A model generated the notes under the pieces. That model ran no database searches. It saw only the letters and a list, made by a program, of their open reading frames with translations, and was not told the origin of the DNA. From Larix kaempferi (lineage: Eukaryota; Streptophyta; Pinopsida; Pinales; Pinaceae): a DNA stretch of 64,000 nucleotides. Position numbers and translations under genes: made by a program. Positions 1-11,905 of this stretch are shown here, one piece after another (the first letter of the stretch is position 1; every line of letters begins with the position of its first letter). The DNA lies in the NCBI GenBank assembly GCA_027924585.1, contig BSBM01000994.1, positions 10,237,001 to 10,301,000 of the forward strand, given 5' to 3'.

Positions 1-843
1 GTGGTGCACATTCACTTGATCGATTCTTTCCCCATTGTCAATCTTCCTTTCGGCTTTGATCTGAGCCATCCAACCTATGTTATTTGAATCGACTGTGACT
101 CTGCGATTTTCTTGTGGATTGATCAGAGAATCAATCAATCCAACTCAATATTCGTCCGGATCTGATGAAAACTAAAGGTGATAAGAAATTATCTCTGCTA
201 TGAATTAATGGTCTGTTTACAAAGGGTTTGGGTGTTCTTAACTGTTCACACAAAGACGAAGACAGAGACTCATTCACACAAACATCAGGTTAACGATTCA
301 CATTACTCCACCCAACAGAATCTAAGCTCAACTCTTGTTCAAATGTACAATAACACCATTAATCCATAGAACTTGTTAATTTCATTAAGTGATAGAAAAA
401 AATCTACACAGTCATACTTTCCTCTCATGTGTAGGAAAATATCCCACCGACTCTTTCTTACGTAGAGCTTTCTCTTGCACTGACCGACATCCCTATTGAG
501 TTCCTTTCTTCCCCTATTTCATCCATTCTAAAATCCCCCTCAAAACCGATGGTTGAACAGTTAAACAAACTACTAACTAACTCTCTACCATCACTAAAGG
601 AGTCACTATCATTCAACAACAAACTGGCTATCTGGCTTGACCTCCATGCAAGGAGTATCAAATTGCCACTACATCTTATTTTCTCCAAAAACTGACAACA
701 TACTAGTCGGTTACATACTTGAAATTATTCAAAATACTTAATAAACAAACTTTCTCCCACTTCAGGACAGCTTGTCCTCTTGCTAGCCACAACATGTGAA
801 CATTCAATCACATTGTTGGCTTAGCCTTGATGCTCCTGCATCA
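1..843 (-). repeat. 3' LTR of E1 (partial)
   Basis: It matches 5956-6798 with scattered substitutions; part of the full LTR (about 1343 bp) lies left of the window. The minus-strand LTR start TGATGCAGGAGCATC lies at 843 and follows a purine-rich tract. The short ORF-like stretches inside are not coding. Confidence 0.88.
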
Positions 844-854
844 GACTCCCAAGG
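844..854 (-). other. polypurine tract of E1
   Basis: On the minus strand the bases just upstream of the 3' LTR read CCTTGGGAGTC. The same GGGGAGTC-TGATG junction occurs at E2's right LTR (35764-35776), which supports both boundaries. Confidence 0.55.
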
Positions 855-2429
855 TTGAAATTCTGAACCCTTGTTCAGTAAGTCAGCTACTAAGAAACCC
901 TTGACCTCTAATTCTTTAGCCTCCATCCATGTAAAATCTTCTACAAGATGTCTCTTCCATTTGATCAAGTATTCCAAGTAGTCTTTCTGTATGGTATTCT
1001 TTTCCACTCTAGTATTCAAGATAGACTCAGCTTCTGATGGCTAGGACATAGGCATCTTCTTCAGCCACTGAAGATCTTCCATAGGATCCCTGTCTTCTGG
1101 AATTTTTCCTGTATCATCAGCCACATAAGTATACAGGTCTGCAACGTTAAAAATAGGTGAGATTCCAATCCCTTTTGGAATCACTAGCTCATAGGCATTT
1201 GCTGAAAACTTTATGAGTATTCTGCAGGGTCCAATCTTTTTCATTTTCAGCTTGTTGTACTTTCCTTTTGGAAATCTCTCTTTCCTTAGATGTGCTAAAA
1301 CCAAATCTCCTACCTCATAGTTTTTCTCTCTTCTCCTAGAATCTACTCTGGTTTTGTAACTATTGTTACTCTGCTGCAACCTTGCTTTTACTTGCTCTTG
1401 TAGTTCACTAATCCTTGTTGCAAAATCCTCTCCATCTGCACTCCTCTTCTCCATTTGACCCAAATCACGAAGTTCATGCACCCCTCTTGGATGCATTCCA
1501 TACAAAATTTGGAATCGACACATTCCTGTACTTCGGTTTGGTGAGTCATTATATGCAAACTCTGCTTGAGCTAGCACTTTGTCCCATTGCTTTGGATTTT
1601 CTCCAATCAGACTTCTCATCATGTTACCCAGACTCCTATTTACCACCTCAGTATGGCAATTAGGCTATGGATGATATGCTGAACTAAAGTTCAACTTGGC
1701 TCCCAACTTCTTCCACAAGGTCCTCCAGAAATGACATGTGAACTTTACATCTCTGTCAGATACAATGCTTTTAGGTAAATCATGTAGCTTCACAACTTCA
1801 TTGAAAAACAAGTTAGCAATGTGTGTAGCATCACTGGTCTTATAACATGGAACAAAATGTGCCATCTTACTAAATCTATCCACCACTACAAAAATATAAT
1901 CATTTCCTTTCTGAGTTTTTGGTAAACCCAAAATGAAATCCATACTCATAGAATCCAAAGGTCTAGTTGGAATAGGAAATGGTATGTATAAGCCTGTGTT
2001 TTGGCTTCTTCCCTTGGCATGCTGACATACCCTACATCTGCTCACAAAATTTTCAACCTCAGACCTCATCCTTATCCAAAAGTAGAAATGGATCAACTGT
2101 CCAAAGGTTTTATCACTTCCAAAGTGACCTGCCATCCCTCCATTATGTTTCTCCTGTATCAAGTTCTCTCTCATGGAAAATTTGGGAATACAAAGTTTAT
2201 TGTTTTTAAAGAGTAAACCATCTTGCAACATATACTCCATCCATGTCTCTTTTTCCACCTCCACAGGATTCTTACAAACTCTATATGCATCCTGAAAATC
2301 AATGCCAGTCTCATACAAACCTCTTAGATGTTCAAATCCTAAGACTTGGATATGATTTTCTTGCACAAGCAATTGTCTCCTACTCAAGACATCAACTACT
2401 CGATTTGATTTCCCACTGATGTGCTTCAA
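855..2429 (-). pseudogene. E1 integrase with chromodomain (broken)
   Basis: This would join and insert element cDNA into host DNA. Read on the minus strand it shows a zinc-binding region ending in CRVC, then the catalytic core with Asp in MDFILGLP, Asp in VSDRDVKF and Glu in TEVVNRSLG. The C-terminal region follows and ends in a chromodomain-like stretch (YLEYLIKWKRH...FTWME, about 900-985). The catalytic Asp/Glu residues survive, but in-frame TAG codons at 1665 (directly after YHP in the core) and 1041 cut the protein. All pieces stay in one frame, shared with the RNaseH piece, so the damage here is nonsense rather than indels. The chromodomain, if functional, would bind methylated histone H3 and steer insertion to heterochromatin (known of the family). 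Confidence 0.88.
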
Positions 2430-2474
2430 TACAAAGGTAAAGCTTTGTAAGAACTCAATCCATTCGACATGCTT

Positions 2475-3660
2475 CTAATTCAATTTTGGTTGCTGCATGA
2501 TGTATTGCAATGCATGATTATCAGAAAACAAAACAAACTCTCTAGGCATGCGATAATGTCTCCAATGCTTCAGTGCTTGGACAATAGCATAAAATTTCTT
2601 GTCATAAGATGAGTACTTTTGTTTGGAATCATTAAACTTCTCGCTGAAATATGCTATAGGTATGTGTTCTTGAATGAGTACATCTCCAATTGCTACTCCA
2701 CTGGCATCACATTTCACTTGGAAAGGGCGTTTGAAATCTGGTAACTTCAATATTGGTTGCTCAGTAATCTTTTTCTTCAAAAACTGAAAGCTTCTTTCCA
2801 GCTCTGATGTCCTTTTAAATGGTTGTTTGTCCTTTCTAATTGTTTCAAGGATTGATGAACACATACCACTTAAATTATTTGTGAACTTCCTATAAAAACA
2901 TGCCAATCCATGGAAACTCCTTACCTAAAAAATGCTCCGAGGTGAAGGCCAATCAATGATTGCTCAAGCACCTTTTCTGGATCCATCTTCATTCCATCTC
3001 TTGAGATAAAAAAACCCAAATACACTAGTTCTGGTTTAAAAAATGTACACTTCTTCACATTCACCAACAAATTTTCCTTTTGTAATTTCTCCAAGACACA
3101 TCTTAGATGCTCTAAGTGCTCTTTTTCTATTTTACTAAAAATCAGAATATCATCAAGGTAAACTATTACAAATTTACCTATCAAATCCCTTAAGACTTCA
3201 TTCATTCACCTCATGAAAGTACTTGGTGCATTGGACAGTCCAAATGGCATAACCAGCCACTCATACAACACATCATTGGTCTTAAAGGATGTCTTCCACT
3301 CCTCTTGAATTCTGATCTGATGGTATCCACTTTTTAGATCTAATTTTGAAAAGCATGTTTTCCCACTTAGGAAATACATCATGTCATCCATCCTGGGTAA
3401 TGGAAACCTATATCTGATGGTAATCTTGTTGATGGCCCTAGAATTAGTGCACATCCTCCATTCACCATCCTTCTTTGGGGTGAGAACTACTGGCATTGCA
3501 CATGGACTCAGAATTTTCTGAACCAACCCCTTACCTAACAATCCTTGTACTTGCTTTCTAACTTATTCATTCTCTTGAGGTGTCAATCTGTATGTTGCCT
3601 TGTTCGGTAAGCTTGCTCTAGGAATGAAATCAATATGGTGACTTATATCCCTCTTCGGTG
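2475..3660 (-). pseudogene. E1 reverse transcriptase and RNase H (broken)
   Basis: The RT fingers and palm are clear on the minus strand: [40 protein letters not shown] and the catalytic [11 protein letters not shown] at about 3150-3120. RNase H follows with CDASG and SDNHALQY. The usual acidic residue in the DKEFYA motif reads DKKFYA, so one RNase H catalytic position looks lost. Breaks are a TGA at 3206, a frameshift with TAA around 2906-2923, and a TAG at 2475. Upstream of 2921 the region shares gag's frame; downstream it is shifted by one base. Confidence 0.9.
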
Positions 3661-3712
3661 GTAACTCATTGGGCAAATCATCTACCACAATGTCACTAAA
3701 CACCCCTAGCAT

Positions 3713-4240
3713 CTATTGAATCTCCTCAGGTAGATCTGTAATATTAGTCTTAATTGTTACCACTCTAGGTTTACATACTACAGTATAGTTCAGTTCCTTC
3801 TCATCAATTTGCTGTAAATACTCTTTTCCTGTCAACATTAGGACCTTAGATGCTTGTTGTTCTGTTGCACTTCCTTCTTGCAAAGGAAGAAGAACATGTC
3901 TTATCCCATTTTTCTCAAAACTATGACAAATTCTCCTACTGTCATGTATCACCTTTTTGTCAAATTGCCATGGTCTCCCTAGAAGAATATGGCAAACATC
4001 CATGGGCATAACATCACATATAATTTTATCTTTATAGGTGGCTATTTCTAAATCAACTTCACATTGTTCACTTACCAAGATTTGATGTCCTTTATGCAGC
4101 TATGATACCTTGTATGGAACAGGGTGTTTGGTTTTCTTCAAACTCAGCTTCTCCACCATCTCTGTGGAAACAAGATCGTCAGTGCTCCCACTGTCAATCA
4201 CCATCTTACAGCACTTCCCCTTGACTTTACACATGGTTAT
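3713..4240 (-). pseudogene. E1 aspartic protease region (broken)
   Basis: The retropepsin active-site motif reads VIDSGSTDDLVS at about 4200-4165 on the minus strand, so the D-S-G triad is intact. The C-terminal flap region includes IICDVMPMDVCHILLGRPW, typical of this chromovirus group. A TAG at 4100 separates the active site from the C-terminal half, and a second TAG at 3713 ends the spacer before RT. The frame is the same as gag, so gag and pol were one continuous reading frame. Confidence 0.82.
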
Positions 4241-5260
4241 GAATAAAGCCTTCCTTTGTGCGGGTTCCACCTTCTCCTTCTTAGGATTCAGTAAGACTTT
4301 GTTGATTCTTAAATCATCTCCCATCTCTGGCAGATTCTCAGTCACTATCATCTTCTCTTGCTGCTGCTCGTTCTGAGATACATAGGCTCCTCTCTGTCGT
4401 ATGTCTTCCTTCTCAGGACAGTCAAAGGATCTGTGCCCCAACTTGTTACATTTGTAACACATGTAGACATTTTCTCTACCTCGTCCCCTACCTCTACCTC
4501 CTTGGTAAGGTCTTCTCCCTCTTGGGTTATCTCCTCTACCTTGCTGCTCCTGCTGGCTTGAGTTGTTGGATTCTCCTTTTTGGGCTGCAAACCTTCCTCT
4601 TCTAGTTGTTTCCCCCCTTCCTCTGGATGAAACTCTTCCCCTATTGAAGTTCTGCTTCCTCACTAATTTTTCTTCTGCTCTCAAGGCACATTGGTATGCT
4701 TCTTCCATGGTTCTTTGTGATATCATGTTGATCTCATCCTGAATCTCCATCCTTAGACCATTTACATATCTAGAATAATTTTCTACTAATTCTTCTACAT
4801 AACCTGCCCTTAGGTCCACTTTGTAGAACTCTTTAGTATACTCTCTTACAGTCAATAATATCCACCTAAGGTTCTGCATTTGTTTATACAAAGTCATCTA
4901 GTAATCCTTGGGTAAGAATTTGGCTCTCCTCTGAGCTACCATCCTATCCCAGCTCTTTATCAATGGTTTGTTCTTCCTTCTTTGTTCAGCCTATACATTA
5001 TCCCACCACAGGGACGCATGTCCTTTCAATCTTGTCACAACCAACCTGACCTTCTTGTTCTCCTCAACTTCATCATACTCAAAGTACTTGTCTAACTCGC
5101 TGATCCAATGAATGAGGTGCTCAGCAGTGAGACTTCCCTCATAGGTAAGTAACTCAAGTTTTGGCCTCGAAGTTGCTCCAAGAATTGACCGAAAGTATCT
5201 TAACTCAAGTGTCTCTTGCATGGGTGTTGCTTCTTCTCCTTGTTCCTCTTATTCATGTTC
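4241..5260 (-). pseudogene. E1 gag with zinc knuckle (broken)
   Basis: Gag forms the virus-like particle and binds the RNA. Minus-strand pieces 5221-4991 and 4897-4241 share one frame. They contain the LxxKGHASLWW signature of plant Ty3 gag, the KEFYKVD/YSRYVNGL capsid-like region, an Arg/Gly-rich stretch and a CCHC knuckle (CYKCNKLGHRSFDC, about 4465-4425). In-frame TAG codons at 4991 and 4898 break it. Sequence between 5222 and 5439 is leader or degenerate gag N-terminus; an ATG at 5410 lies in another frame, so the true start is uncertain. Confidence 0.87.
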
Positions 5261-5439
5261 ACTCACATCCCTGCTTATACGTCTCTTCGTCTACCCTTCT
5301 CCATAGCTGAACTATGTTCCCATAGTTCTCTCATATCCTCCACGACCTCTAGATTCGTTGTTGGTCTTCCACTATCACAAACTCTTGCTCGGCCTACGTA
5401 TAGCGCCATGTATTTCTTCTACCACGCTGAACAAAGAAT

Positions 5440-5451
5440 GCTCTGATACCA
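5440..5451 (-). other. primer-binding site of E1 (tRNA-iMet)
   Basis: The minus strand reads TGGTATCAGAGC, a perfect 12-base complement to the 3' end of plant initiator tRNA-Met, four bases inside the right LTR. It primes minus-strand DNA synthesis. Confidence 0.88.
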
Positions 5452-5455
5452 CAAA

Positions 5456-6798
5456 TGGTGCAAGAGGGAATGACCAAAATCCAATCCAACCCTTTTCCCA
5501 GCAATTATTGTGATCCTTTGAAATCGAACCACCAACCTTATCTAACCACTAGCTAGGTTCTTCTCACTTGCTGTCCTCCCCTTCAAAATGGGATTTCCAC
5601 AATGTTCTGACAGTCAGCATTGACCTTCCACAACAACCTTGCGGAAAAACCTTATTTCCGCAACTATGATGTCCTTTCGTAATGATCTTTTCACAGTCGC
5701 CCTCCCGCAAAATTCCTTCCGCAACACTTCTTTCCGCCGCTTGCGGATTGTGGGTGCACCTTCCATACTTTCTTGAAAGAGCTTTCCGCAAAGATGCTTC
5801 TGCAATGTGGTTCACACAACTCTCACCATTAACTCCCAAGCTCTTTCCTTCTGTGGAGCGCTGTAACGACTGTCGATCTCTTGCGGATGTGATCATGCCC
5901 GTTGATTTGAGACTAACGCGAAACACTTCGCATTGGCTTACAAATACGCTAAATCTGGCGCATGTTCACTTGATCGATTCTTTCCCTGTCGTTGATCTTC
6001 CTTTCGGCTTTGATCTGAGCCATCCAACCTATTTTATTTGAATCGACTGTGACTCTGCAATTTTCTCATGGATTGATTAGAGAATTGATCAATCCAAATC
6101 AGTCTTCGTCCGGATTTGATGAAAACTAAAGGTGATAAGAAATTATCTCTGCTACGAATTAATGGTCCGTTTAGAAATGGTTTGGGTGTTCTTAACTGTT
6201 CATACAAACACGAAGACAAAGACTCATTCACACAGACATCAGGTTAATGATTCACATTACTCCACCCGATAGAATCTAACCTCAACTCTTGTTTAAATGT
6301 ACAGTAACACCATTAATCCATAGGACTTGTTAATTTCATTAAGTGATAGCAAAACATCTACACAGTCGTACTTTCCTTTGGTGTGCAGGAAAATATCCCA
6401 CCGACTCTTTCTTACGCAGAGCTCTCTCTTGCGCCGACTGACCTCCCTACTATGTTCCTTTCTTCCCCTATTTCATCCATTCGAAAATCCCCCTCAAAAC
6501 CGAATGGTTGAATAGCTAAACAAACTACTAACTAACTCTCCTCCATAACTGAAGGAGTCACTATCATTCAATAACAAATTGGCTATCCAGCTTGACCTCC
6601 ATGCAAGCAGTATCAAATTGACACTACTTCTTATTGTCTCCAAAAATTGACAGCATACTAGTCGGTTACATACTTGCAATTATTCAAAATACTTAATAAA
6701 CAAACTTTCTCCCACTTCAGGACAACTTGTCCTCTTGCTAGCCACAACATGCGAACATTCAATCACATTGTTGGCTTAGCTTTGATCTTCCTGCATCA
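5456..6798 (-). repeat. 5' LTR of E1
   Basis: This is about 1343 bp and ends TG...CA in element orientation. The outer part matches 1-843; the inner part (5456-5955) has no partner in the window because the other LTR is truncated. Similarity stops exactly at the CATCA ending at 6798, after which copy A of the host gene begins. Confidence 0.88.
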
Positions 6799-6848
6799 AT
6801 GGAAGTATTGATATTAGGTGATCAAAGTAATATGATTATCATCATTTT
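6799..6848 (-). pseudogene. host gene copy A, fragment between E1 and C1
   Basis: About 50 bases trapped between two retroelements align with copy B at about 37212-37262. The shared stretch includes GTATTGATATTA followed by TGATC(A/G)AAGTA. With 12650-13040 it forms one interrupted gene segment. Its continuation is presumably beyond E1, outside the window. Confidence 0.7.
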
Positions 6849-7542
6849 TGTTAAATTTAGTTCACACCAATATCTGATCAAGAAATTACACACTCTCAAA
6901 AAATATCTCACACAACTAGTCAAGAACACAGAAAATTGCTCACAGAAGATACAAACTCTATTACTCAAAAGAATAATAATACATCATCCAACATTGGGAA
7001 ATTAAATGGATTCCAATATATAAATTTACATCAGATATTTGAATGGCTAAAGATACCATTTGAATCCTCACAAAATCAGACTTACTAAATTGATGCAAAA
7101 CCCCCCTAGGTGGCAAGTGTGTTCTCTAAGTCACACCAAAGGCTCATGAATTTCTGATTTAGTGATCAGATAGTGATGTGTGATGAAAAAACATGATAAA
7201 TCTCAAAAATGGAAGGAATAAACATCAAGGAGTGAAAGTGGTCCAAAAAACACTTTCCCTAGTCAACTAGCTTTTCACCTTTCACCCAAAAGCAATAAAA
7301 CGCAGTAATGCGCCTTTCTCACTAGAATCTTATCCAGAATCACCATAAATTTGGCCAAGTGACCTAGGAAGCTTGTGGTCGATACCAGGAAGGCTTGTGG
7401 TCCCCCCAAAGATGCCTTGTGGTCCACACAATGACTCATATGCCAACTATCTAGTCTAATACTTAGGAATTAATCATAAAATGATTAATTAATGCTAATA
7501 AGGTATTAAATGACATAGATGTTAGTTTTAAATATTCCAGCA
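6849..7542 (-). repeat. 3' LTR of C1
   Basis: It is 694 bp, starts TG and ends CA, and is preceded by the target duplication ATTTT. It is 50 bp shorter than its partner, which is explained by a microsatellite expansion in the other LTR at 12350-12414. Confidence 0.92.
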
Positions 7543-7549
7543 CCCCCCC
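7543..7549 (-). other. polypurine tract of C1
   Basis: Seven C on the plus strand (G7 on the element strand) lie directly beside the 3' LTR, the expected priming site for plus-strand synthesis. Confidence 0.75.
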
Positions 7550-7730
7550 ATAATTCTGACTTTATGTGCTAAAAAAAAGAAAATAAAAATACCAATGGCC
7601 TCGTAACAAGACATGGTCACCTTGTACAACACTGTCTGGTCCACAAAACAAGGAAAGAAGGAAAACCTATGGGAAAAACCTTCCCTAAAAAATGGACATC
7701 ATCAAAACTGAAATATTGCTGATCAATCCT

Positions 7731-8400
7731 TCACTCCACCACATGTTCAACCATCCCAAGCAGTGATCTCAGATAGTTGAAATTTTTCTCAGTAAAAGCT
7801 TTGGTGAATATGTCTGTAGTTTGCTCACTTGTTGGGCAATACTGGAAATCAATGATCTGGTCATGCACTAAACCTCTGATGTAGTGCATATGGATCTCAA
7901 TATGCTTCATCTTATGTCTATGTACTAGATCACTTGAGACCCTTATAGCACTCTGATTGTCACAAAAGATGACAGTAGGAGTACTAAAGGAAATCTCAAA
8001 CTCTGAAAGGATACCTTGCAACCACACACACTGAGTAGCAATGTTCACTGCTCCTCTGTACTCGGCCTCTGCTGAAGATAGTGAAATTGCACTTTTTTTC
8101 TTTCTAGACCAGCAAACAAGACCAACTCCAACCATGAATACAAATCCAAATGTGGATTTTTTGTCAAGGCTATCACCAGCCCAATCTGAATCAGTAAAGC
8201 CAAAAAGATCTAGGCTAGAATCTGCAACATAGTGATCCCATCAGTATTGGTTCCTTCCACATAGTGCAAGATTCTTTTTGCAACCCTCCAATAGAGATCA
8301 TGTGGCTTCTCCATGTATCTTGATGCCACAATCACAACATAAGCAATATCAGGTCGAGTGTGAGTCAAGTATAGCAAGTTGCCAACAAGCTACCTATACA
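7731..8400 (-). pseudogene. C1 RNase H
   Basis: The minus-strand piece 8135-7731 (134 residues) carries the copia RNase H core: SSAEAEYRGA, FCDNQSAIR, HIEIHMHYIRG and the tail TDIFTKAF. The upstream part, with TRPDIAY and DSDWAG-like sequence, is in another frame at about 8395-8140. It is shifted relative to RT, so at least one indel separates the two. Confidence 0.88.
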
Positions 8401-9235
8401 AGGTGTTGTCAACCAAAGGTGTAGATTCAGCTTCTTCAAGTCTAACTCGTGAAAGGAAAGGAGTCTTTGAAGGCTTGCAATCAGCCATCTTGAACTTCTT
8501 TAGCAGGTCAGATGCATATTTGGACTGAGATACCTTAGTTCCATTCTCAGTTTGAGAAATCTCAAGCCCCAAAAACAACTTAAGAATTCCCAAGTCACTC
8601 ATGGAAAAAGCTTGATGCAAGGCAGTCTTTAATGAAGCTATTTGATCAGTAGAGCTACCTGTGATTAGTAGACCATCAATATACAACACTATAATCATAA
8701 TTGAACCATTAATCAGCTTCATGTACACATTAGGATCAGATTTGCATCTCACATAAGATTGTGACAAGAGAAAGTTGTCCATTTTGGCATATCAAGCCCT
8801 GGGGGCTTGCTTATGCCCATATAAGGAATTCCTCAACCTGCACACATAGTTAAGATCAGATGTATATCCTTCTGGTTTTTGCATATAAATATCCTCCTCA
8901 ATATCCCCATGGAGGAATGCTCTCTTGACATCCATGTGGTGCACTTCCAAGCGCTTAGATGCAAAAATTGCCAGAACTAGTCTTATCGAATCCTTATGTG
9001 CAATTGGTGCAAAATTCTCATTGTATTTAAGGCCTTGGACTTGGGAGAAGCCCTTTTCCACCAGTCTAGCCTTATATTTCTCTTATGTACCATCAGATGC
9101 ACACTTGGTTTTGTAGATCCACTTACACCTTACCAATTTTCTGCTTGGGGGATCTTGACTAGCTCCCATGTCTCATTCTTTTGCAGTGAATGAAACTCCT
9201 CATCCATGGAAGCCTACCATCTTGGGTCATGTGAG
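8390..9235 (-). pseudogene. C1 reverse transcriptase (catalytic motif lost)
   Basis: Copia RT motifs appear in order on the minus strand: a degenerate NETWELV start (about 9190), [29 protein letters not shown] and SDLGILKLFLGLEIS. The catalytic box reads LYIDGLLITG where the family has a YVDD box, so the second Asp is Gly. A break at 8783-8791 interrupts the frame. This copy should have no polymerase activity. Confidence 0.9.
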
Positions 9236-9423
9236 GCTTCATAATATGTCTGAGGATCAGAATCCACCATCATATAACATCTCTTAGACAAGTAAGGATC
9301 ATTCACATTGAGAGCAGTCTCAAATTGTGATCTAGTCCTCCTTCTGTCCCGAGGATTTCCCACTAGTTCACCGGCTGCTTGAAAAGTCTTAGAAGACCAT
9401 TTAATCCTTGTTGGTGAATTAGG

Positions 9424-10458
9424 TTATGTAATAAAATGGCCATCATAATAAGAAATATCAGAATCAAAAAATTCAAGAGCGACATCACTTACTTCTTTAG
9501 GTGGTGGTGAGGATGGTTCTCCAATTTCAACATTCTGAGAGGGCTCTTCTTCGAATTGAACACTTCTTTCAATGAAGGCCTTTTGAGTAGCCATGTTCAG
9601 CAAATTATAGCCTTTGGAGTCCTCTAAATAGCCAAAAAAAATACAAGGTTGGATTTGGGGCTGCATATCCCTCCTCTTCTCCAATGGAATTCTAGCCCAA
9701 GCCTTGGAGCCAAAAATCCTGAAATGAGAAATATCAGGTTTGTGCCCAGTCCAAACCTCAAAAGCAGTGATTCCTTTGAGAGATTTGTGTGGCACTCTGT
9801 TTTGAGTATATGTGGCACAATTTATTGCCTCAGCCCAAAGTATTGGAGATAAAGACTTTGCCTCAAGCATACATGTGGCCATCTCCTTAAGACATCCGTT
9901 CTTCCTCTCAGCAACCCCATTATGTTGAGTTGTATAAGGAACTATGTGTTGCATCTGAATGTCTGAAGAGGAACAAAATTGTTGAAACTTTGATTTGATG
10001 TACTCCCCACCATTATCAGATCTGATAATCTTGATATGTCTACCAGACTGTTTCTCAACTGAGGCCTTGTAAAGCTTGAACAGACCAAAAACTTCAGACT
10101 TTAGCTTGATGAAATAAATCCAACAATACCTGAAAAATTCATCGATGAAGGTGAGGATGTATATAGCATGGTTCAAGGACTCGTGGGGGAATGGACCTGA
10201 TATATCAATGTGAATAAGCTCCAAGGGTGCAGAGGTTCGCTCGGTTTTGGATCTCCCATACTTATGCTCAGGGTGTTTTCCTATGATGCAACTTTGGCAG
10301 ACACCTTTGGAAAATATGATATTGGGAAGCCCTATGACCATTTCTTTCTCATGAAGTTGGGAAAGGTATTTATAGTTCAGATGGCCAAATCTTTTATTCC
10401 ATAATTTGCTTGACTCATTGGCATGGGTTAAAAGAGAAGAAGGTGAGGGGAATGGCAC
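9424..10458 (-). pseudogene. C1 integrase (long open frame, DD35E intact)
   Basis: 344 residues are open. A gag-pre-integrase zinc region comes first (LWNKRFGHL with His26; C54-x2-C57), then the DD35E core: Asp85 in IDISGP, Asp148 in RSDNGGEY and Glu184 in NGVAERKN, with exactly 35 residues between the last two. The core is followed by the copia KAWARIPLEKRRD...FFGYLEDSKGY region. This is the best preserved part of C1. The frame is continuous with gag and protease upstream but not with RT downstream. Confidence 0.92.
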
Positions 10459-10515
10459 AAAATGAAAAAACTTGTAGATTCTAGAGCTATGGTTAGCAGT
10501 GCCTAATGAAACAAT

Positions 10516-10860
10516 TCAGCCTGTTGATATTTCACATATCTCAACATCATTTGGTGTAAATGTCACCTTTTTGGGTGAACCTGCGTGGTTCTTCGGATAT
10601 ACTAAAAATAGGTTTGCAACAAGTCCAGGAACATACAAGACATTATTGAATGAACCAAATTCGAGATCTATGTTGCATTTACCTTTGCTTGAAGTTTCGG
10701 AATTATCACCGAATACAGAATTTGGACCACAGGAAGAGTCAAGTGAAGTAAAAAACTCACTTGTAGACACCATGTTCCTTGAAGCTCTAGAATCAATAAT
10801 GAGTGAGGTAGGCTTGGATGTGCTTTCCATTAGTGGATGTACTCTCCTTATCTTCAGAAT
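10516..10860 (-). pseudogene. C1 protease region (active site altered)
   Basis: The aspartic protease motif at about 10795-10755 on the minus strand reads LIIDSRASRNMVS, where the family has D-S-G; the essential Gly is Arg. It is followed by LYVPGLVANLFLV, the usual copia region before the integrase zinc finger. A TAG-type break at 10516 separates it from the integrase ORF. Confidence 0.8.
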
Positions 10861-11865
10861 TTGATCCTCCATCCTTCCTCCTTGTGCTCTCAGGAAGAGG
10901 AATGTTGGATTTCTCCAGGAGTAGAGCCATTTGATCAATGGTTTTCTTAATGCAGGAGCTTTCAGGATGAAATCTGCTATTGCAATAAGTACATTTTTCA
11001 TTCTTATTCTTCTTATTTGGATTCTTCTTTGAGTGGTAGGAGTCTTCAAGAAATTTATGCCGTTGTCTTTCTTCTCACTGGTGGGATTCTTGAAATTTCC
11101 CTTCTTCTTCCCTTTCGAACTCTTTGAATCTCCAACATTCAGACAGTGGTATTTTGATGATTTTTTAATGCCTCCCATCAAGACTAGCTTGTCTTGTTCT
11201 TGTGTAACTGATTCCATGAATTTTGAGAGAGTAGGACTCTTCCAGTTTCAAATTGCTTTCCTTATGGCATGAAAGGTCAAAACAAACACTGAATAATCTA
11301 GGCCAATCTTGGAGAGAATGGCTAAGATTAGTTGCTCATCATTTTTATCAATTCCACATTGATTCAATTGTAGAACAAGTGTCTTGAATTTAGAGAAGAA
11401 ATCCTAGAGGTTATCAAAATTTTGTGGACTCAATGAAACTAGTTCATTATCCAGATGATGGACTCTTAATTCATTAGTCTTGCCAAATAATTCTCGAAGC
11501 TTTAGCCAAACTTCATTGGGAGAAGTAAGACCATCAAGATGGAATAGAATATCCCTAGATTTAGTGAGACATAACATACCATATGCTTCATCTCTTCGAT
11601 TATGCCGCTTTGATTTCTCAATTGTTGAGGTTGGCTCAGTCTCAGTTGCCATAGTCACCCTATAGAGGCCTTTACTCCTCAACATGATCTCCATCTCCGC
11701 TTTCCAGTAAAAATAATTGAATGGAGTGAGGATGATCTGATGTAACTGATCCATGGAAGCTTTGAAATAAGTTTTAGATTGATTTGGGTGCGTTCCTAGA
11801 TGCTCAGTTGCGCCCTGTGGATGAATTACTGCGCCCTCCTTGAGACTGGTTGGATCCTTCAAGAC
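10861..11865 (-). pseudogene. C1 gag (UBN2-type) with zinc knuckle
   Basis: The minus-strand ORF 11862-11404 has the copia gag pattern: NYFYWKAEMEIMLRS, SPNEVWLKLRELFG and NELVSLSPQNF. It continues past an in-frame stop at 11404 into a capsid-like stretch. A CCHC knuckle (CTYCNSRFHPESSC) lies at about 11000-10959 but in a different frame from the surrounding gag, so an indel occurred near the nucleocapsid. Confidence 0.86.
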
Positions 11866-11893
11866 AATAGAAGGAGAAAGGAATAGCTTGATA

Positions 11894-11905
11894 GCTCTGA
11901 TACCA
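11894..11905 (-). other. primer-binding site of C1 (tRNA-iMet)
   Basis: The minus strand reads TGGTATCAGAGC immediately inside the 5' LTR, whose CA end adjoins it directly. Confidence 0.9.

Larger units (their letters stand above)
1..6798 (-). mobile_element. E1: degenerate Ty3/gypsy chromovirus, left end cut by the window
   Basis: This is a reverse-strand LTR retrotransposon. Sequence 1-843 is repeated at about 5956-6798 and the two copies flank a gag-protease-RT-RNaseH-integrase-chromodomain coding region in canonical Ty3/gypsy order. On the minus strand a primer-binding site lies beside the right LTR and a purine tract beside the left one. The LTR begins TGATGCAG on the minus strand, close to the start of E2's LTR, and the pol proteins resemble E2's, so the two belong to related families (Reina/Galadriel-type chromoviruses are my tentative placement). 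The matching target duplication lies outside the window. The right end abuts a degenerate host gene (copy A). Confidence 0.93.

Noticed and set aside
5216-6041. Plus-strand ORFs across E1's leader and LTR
   Set aside because: They are antisense to gag or within the LTR, and show no domain.
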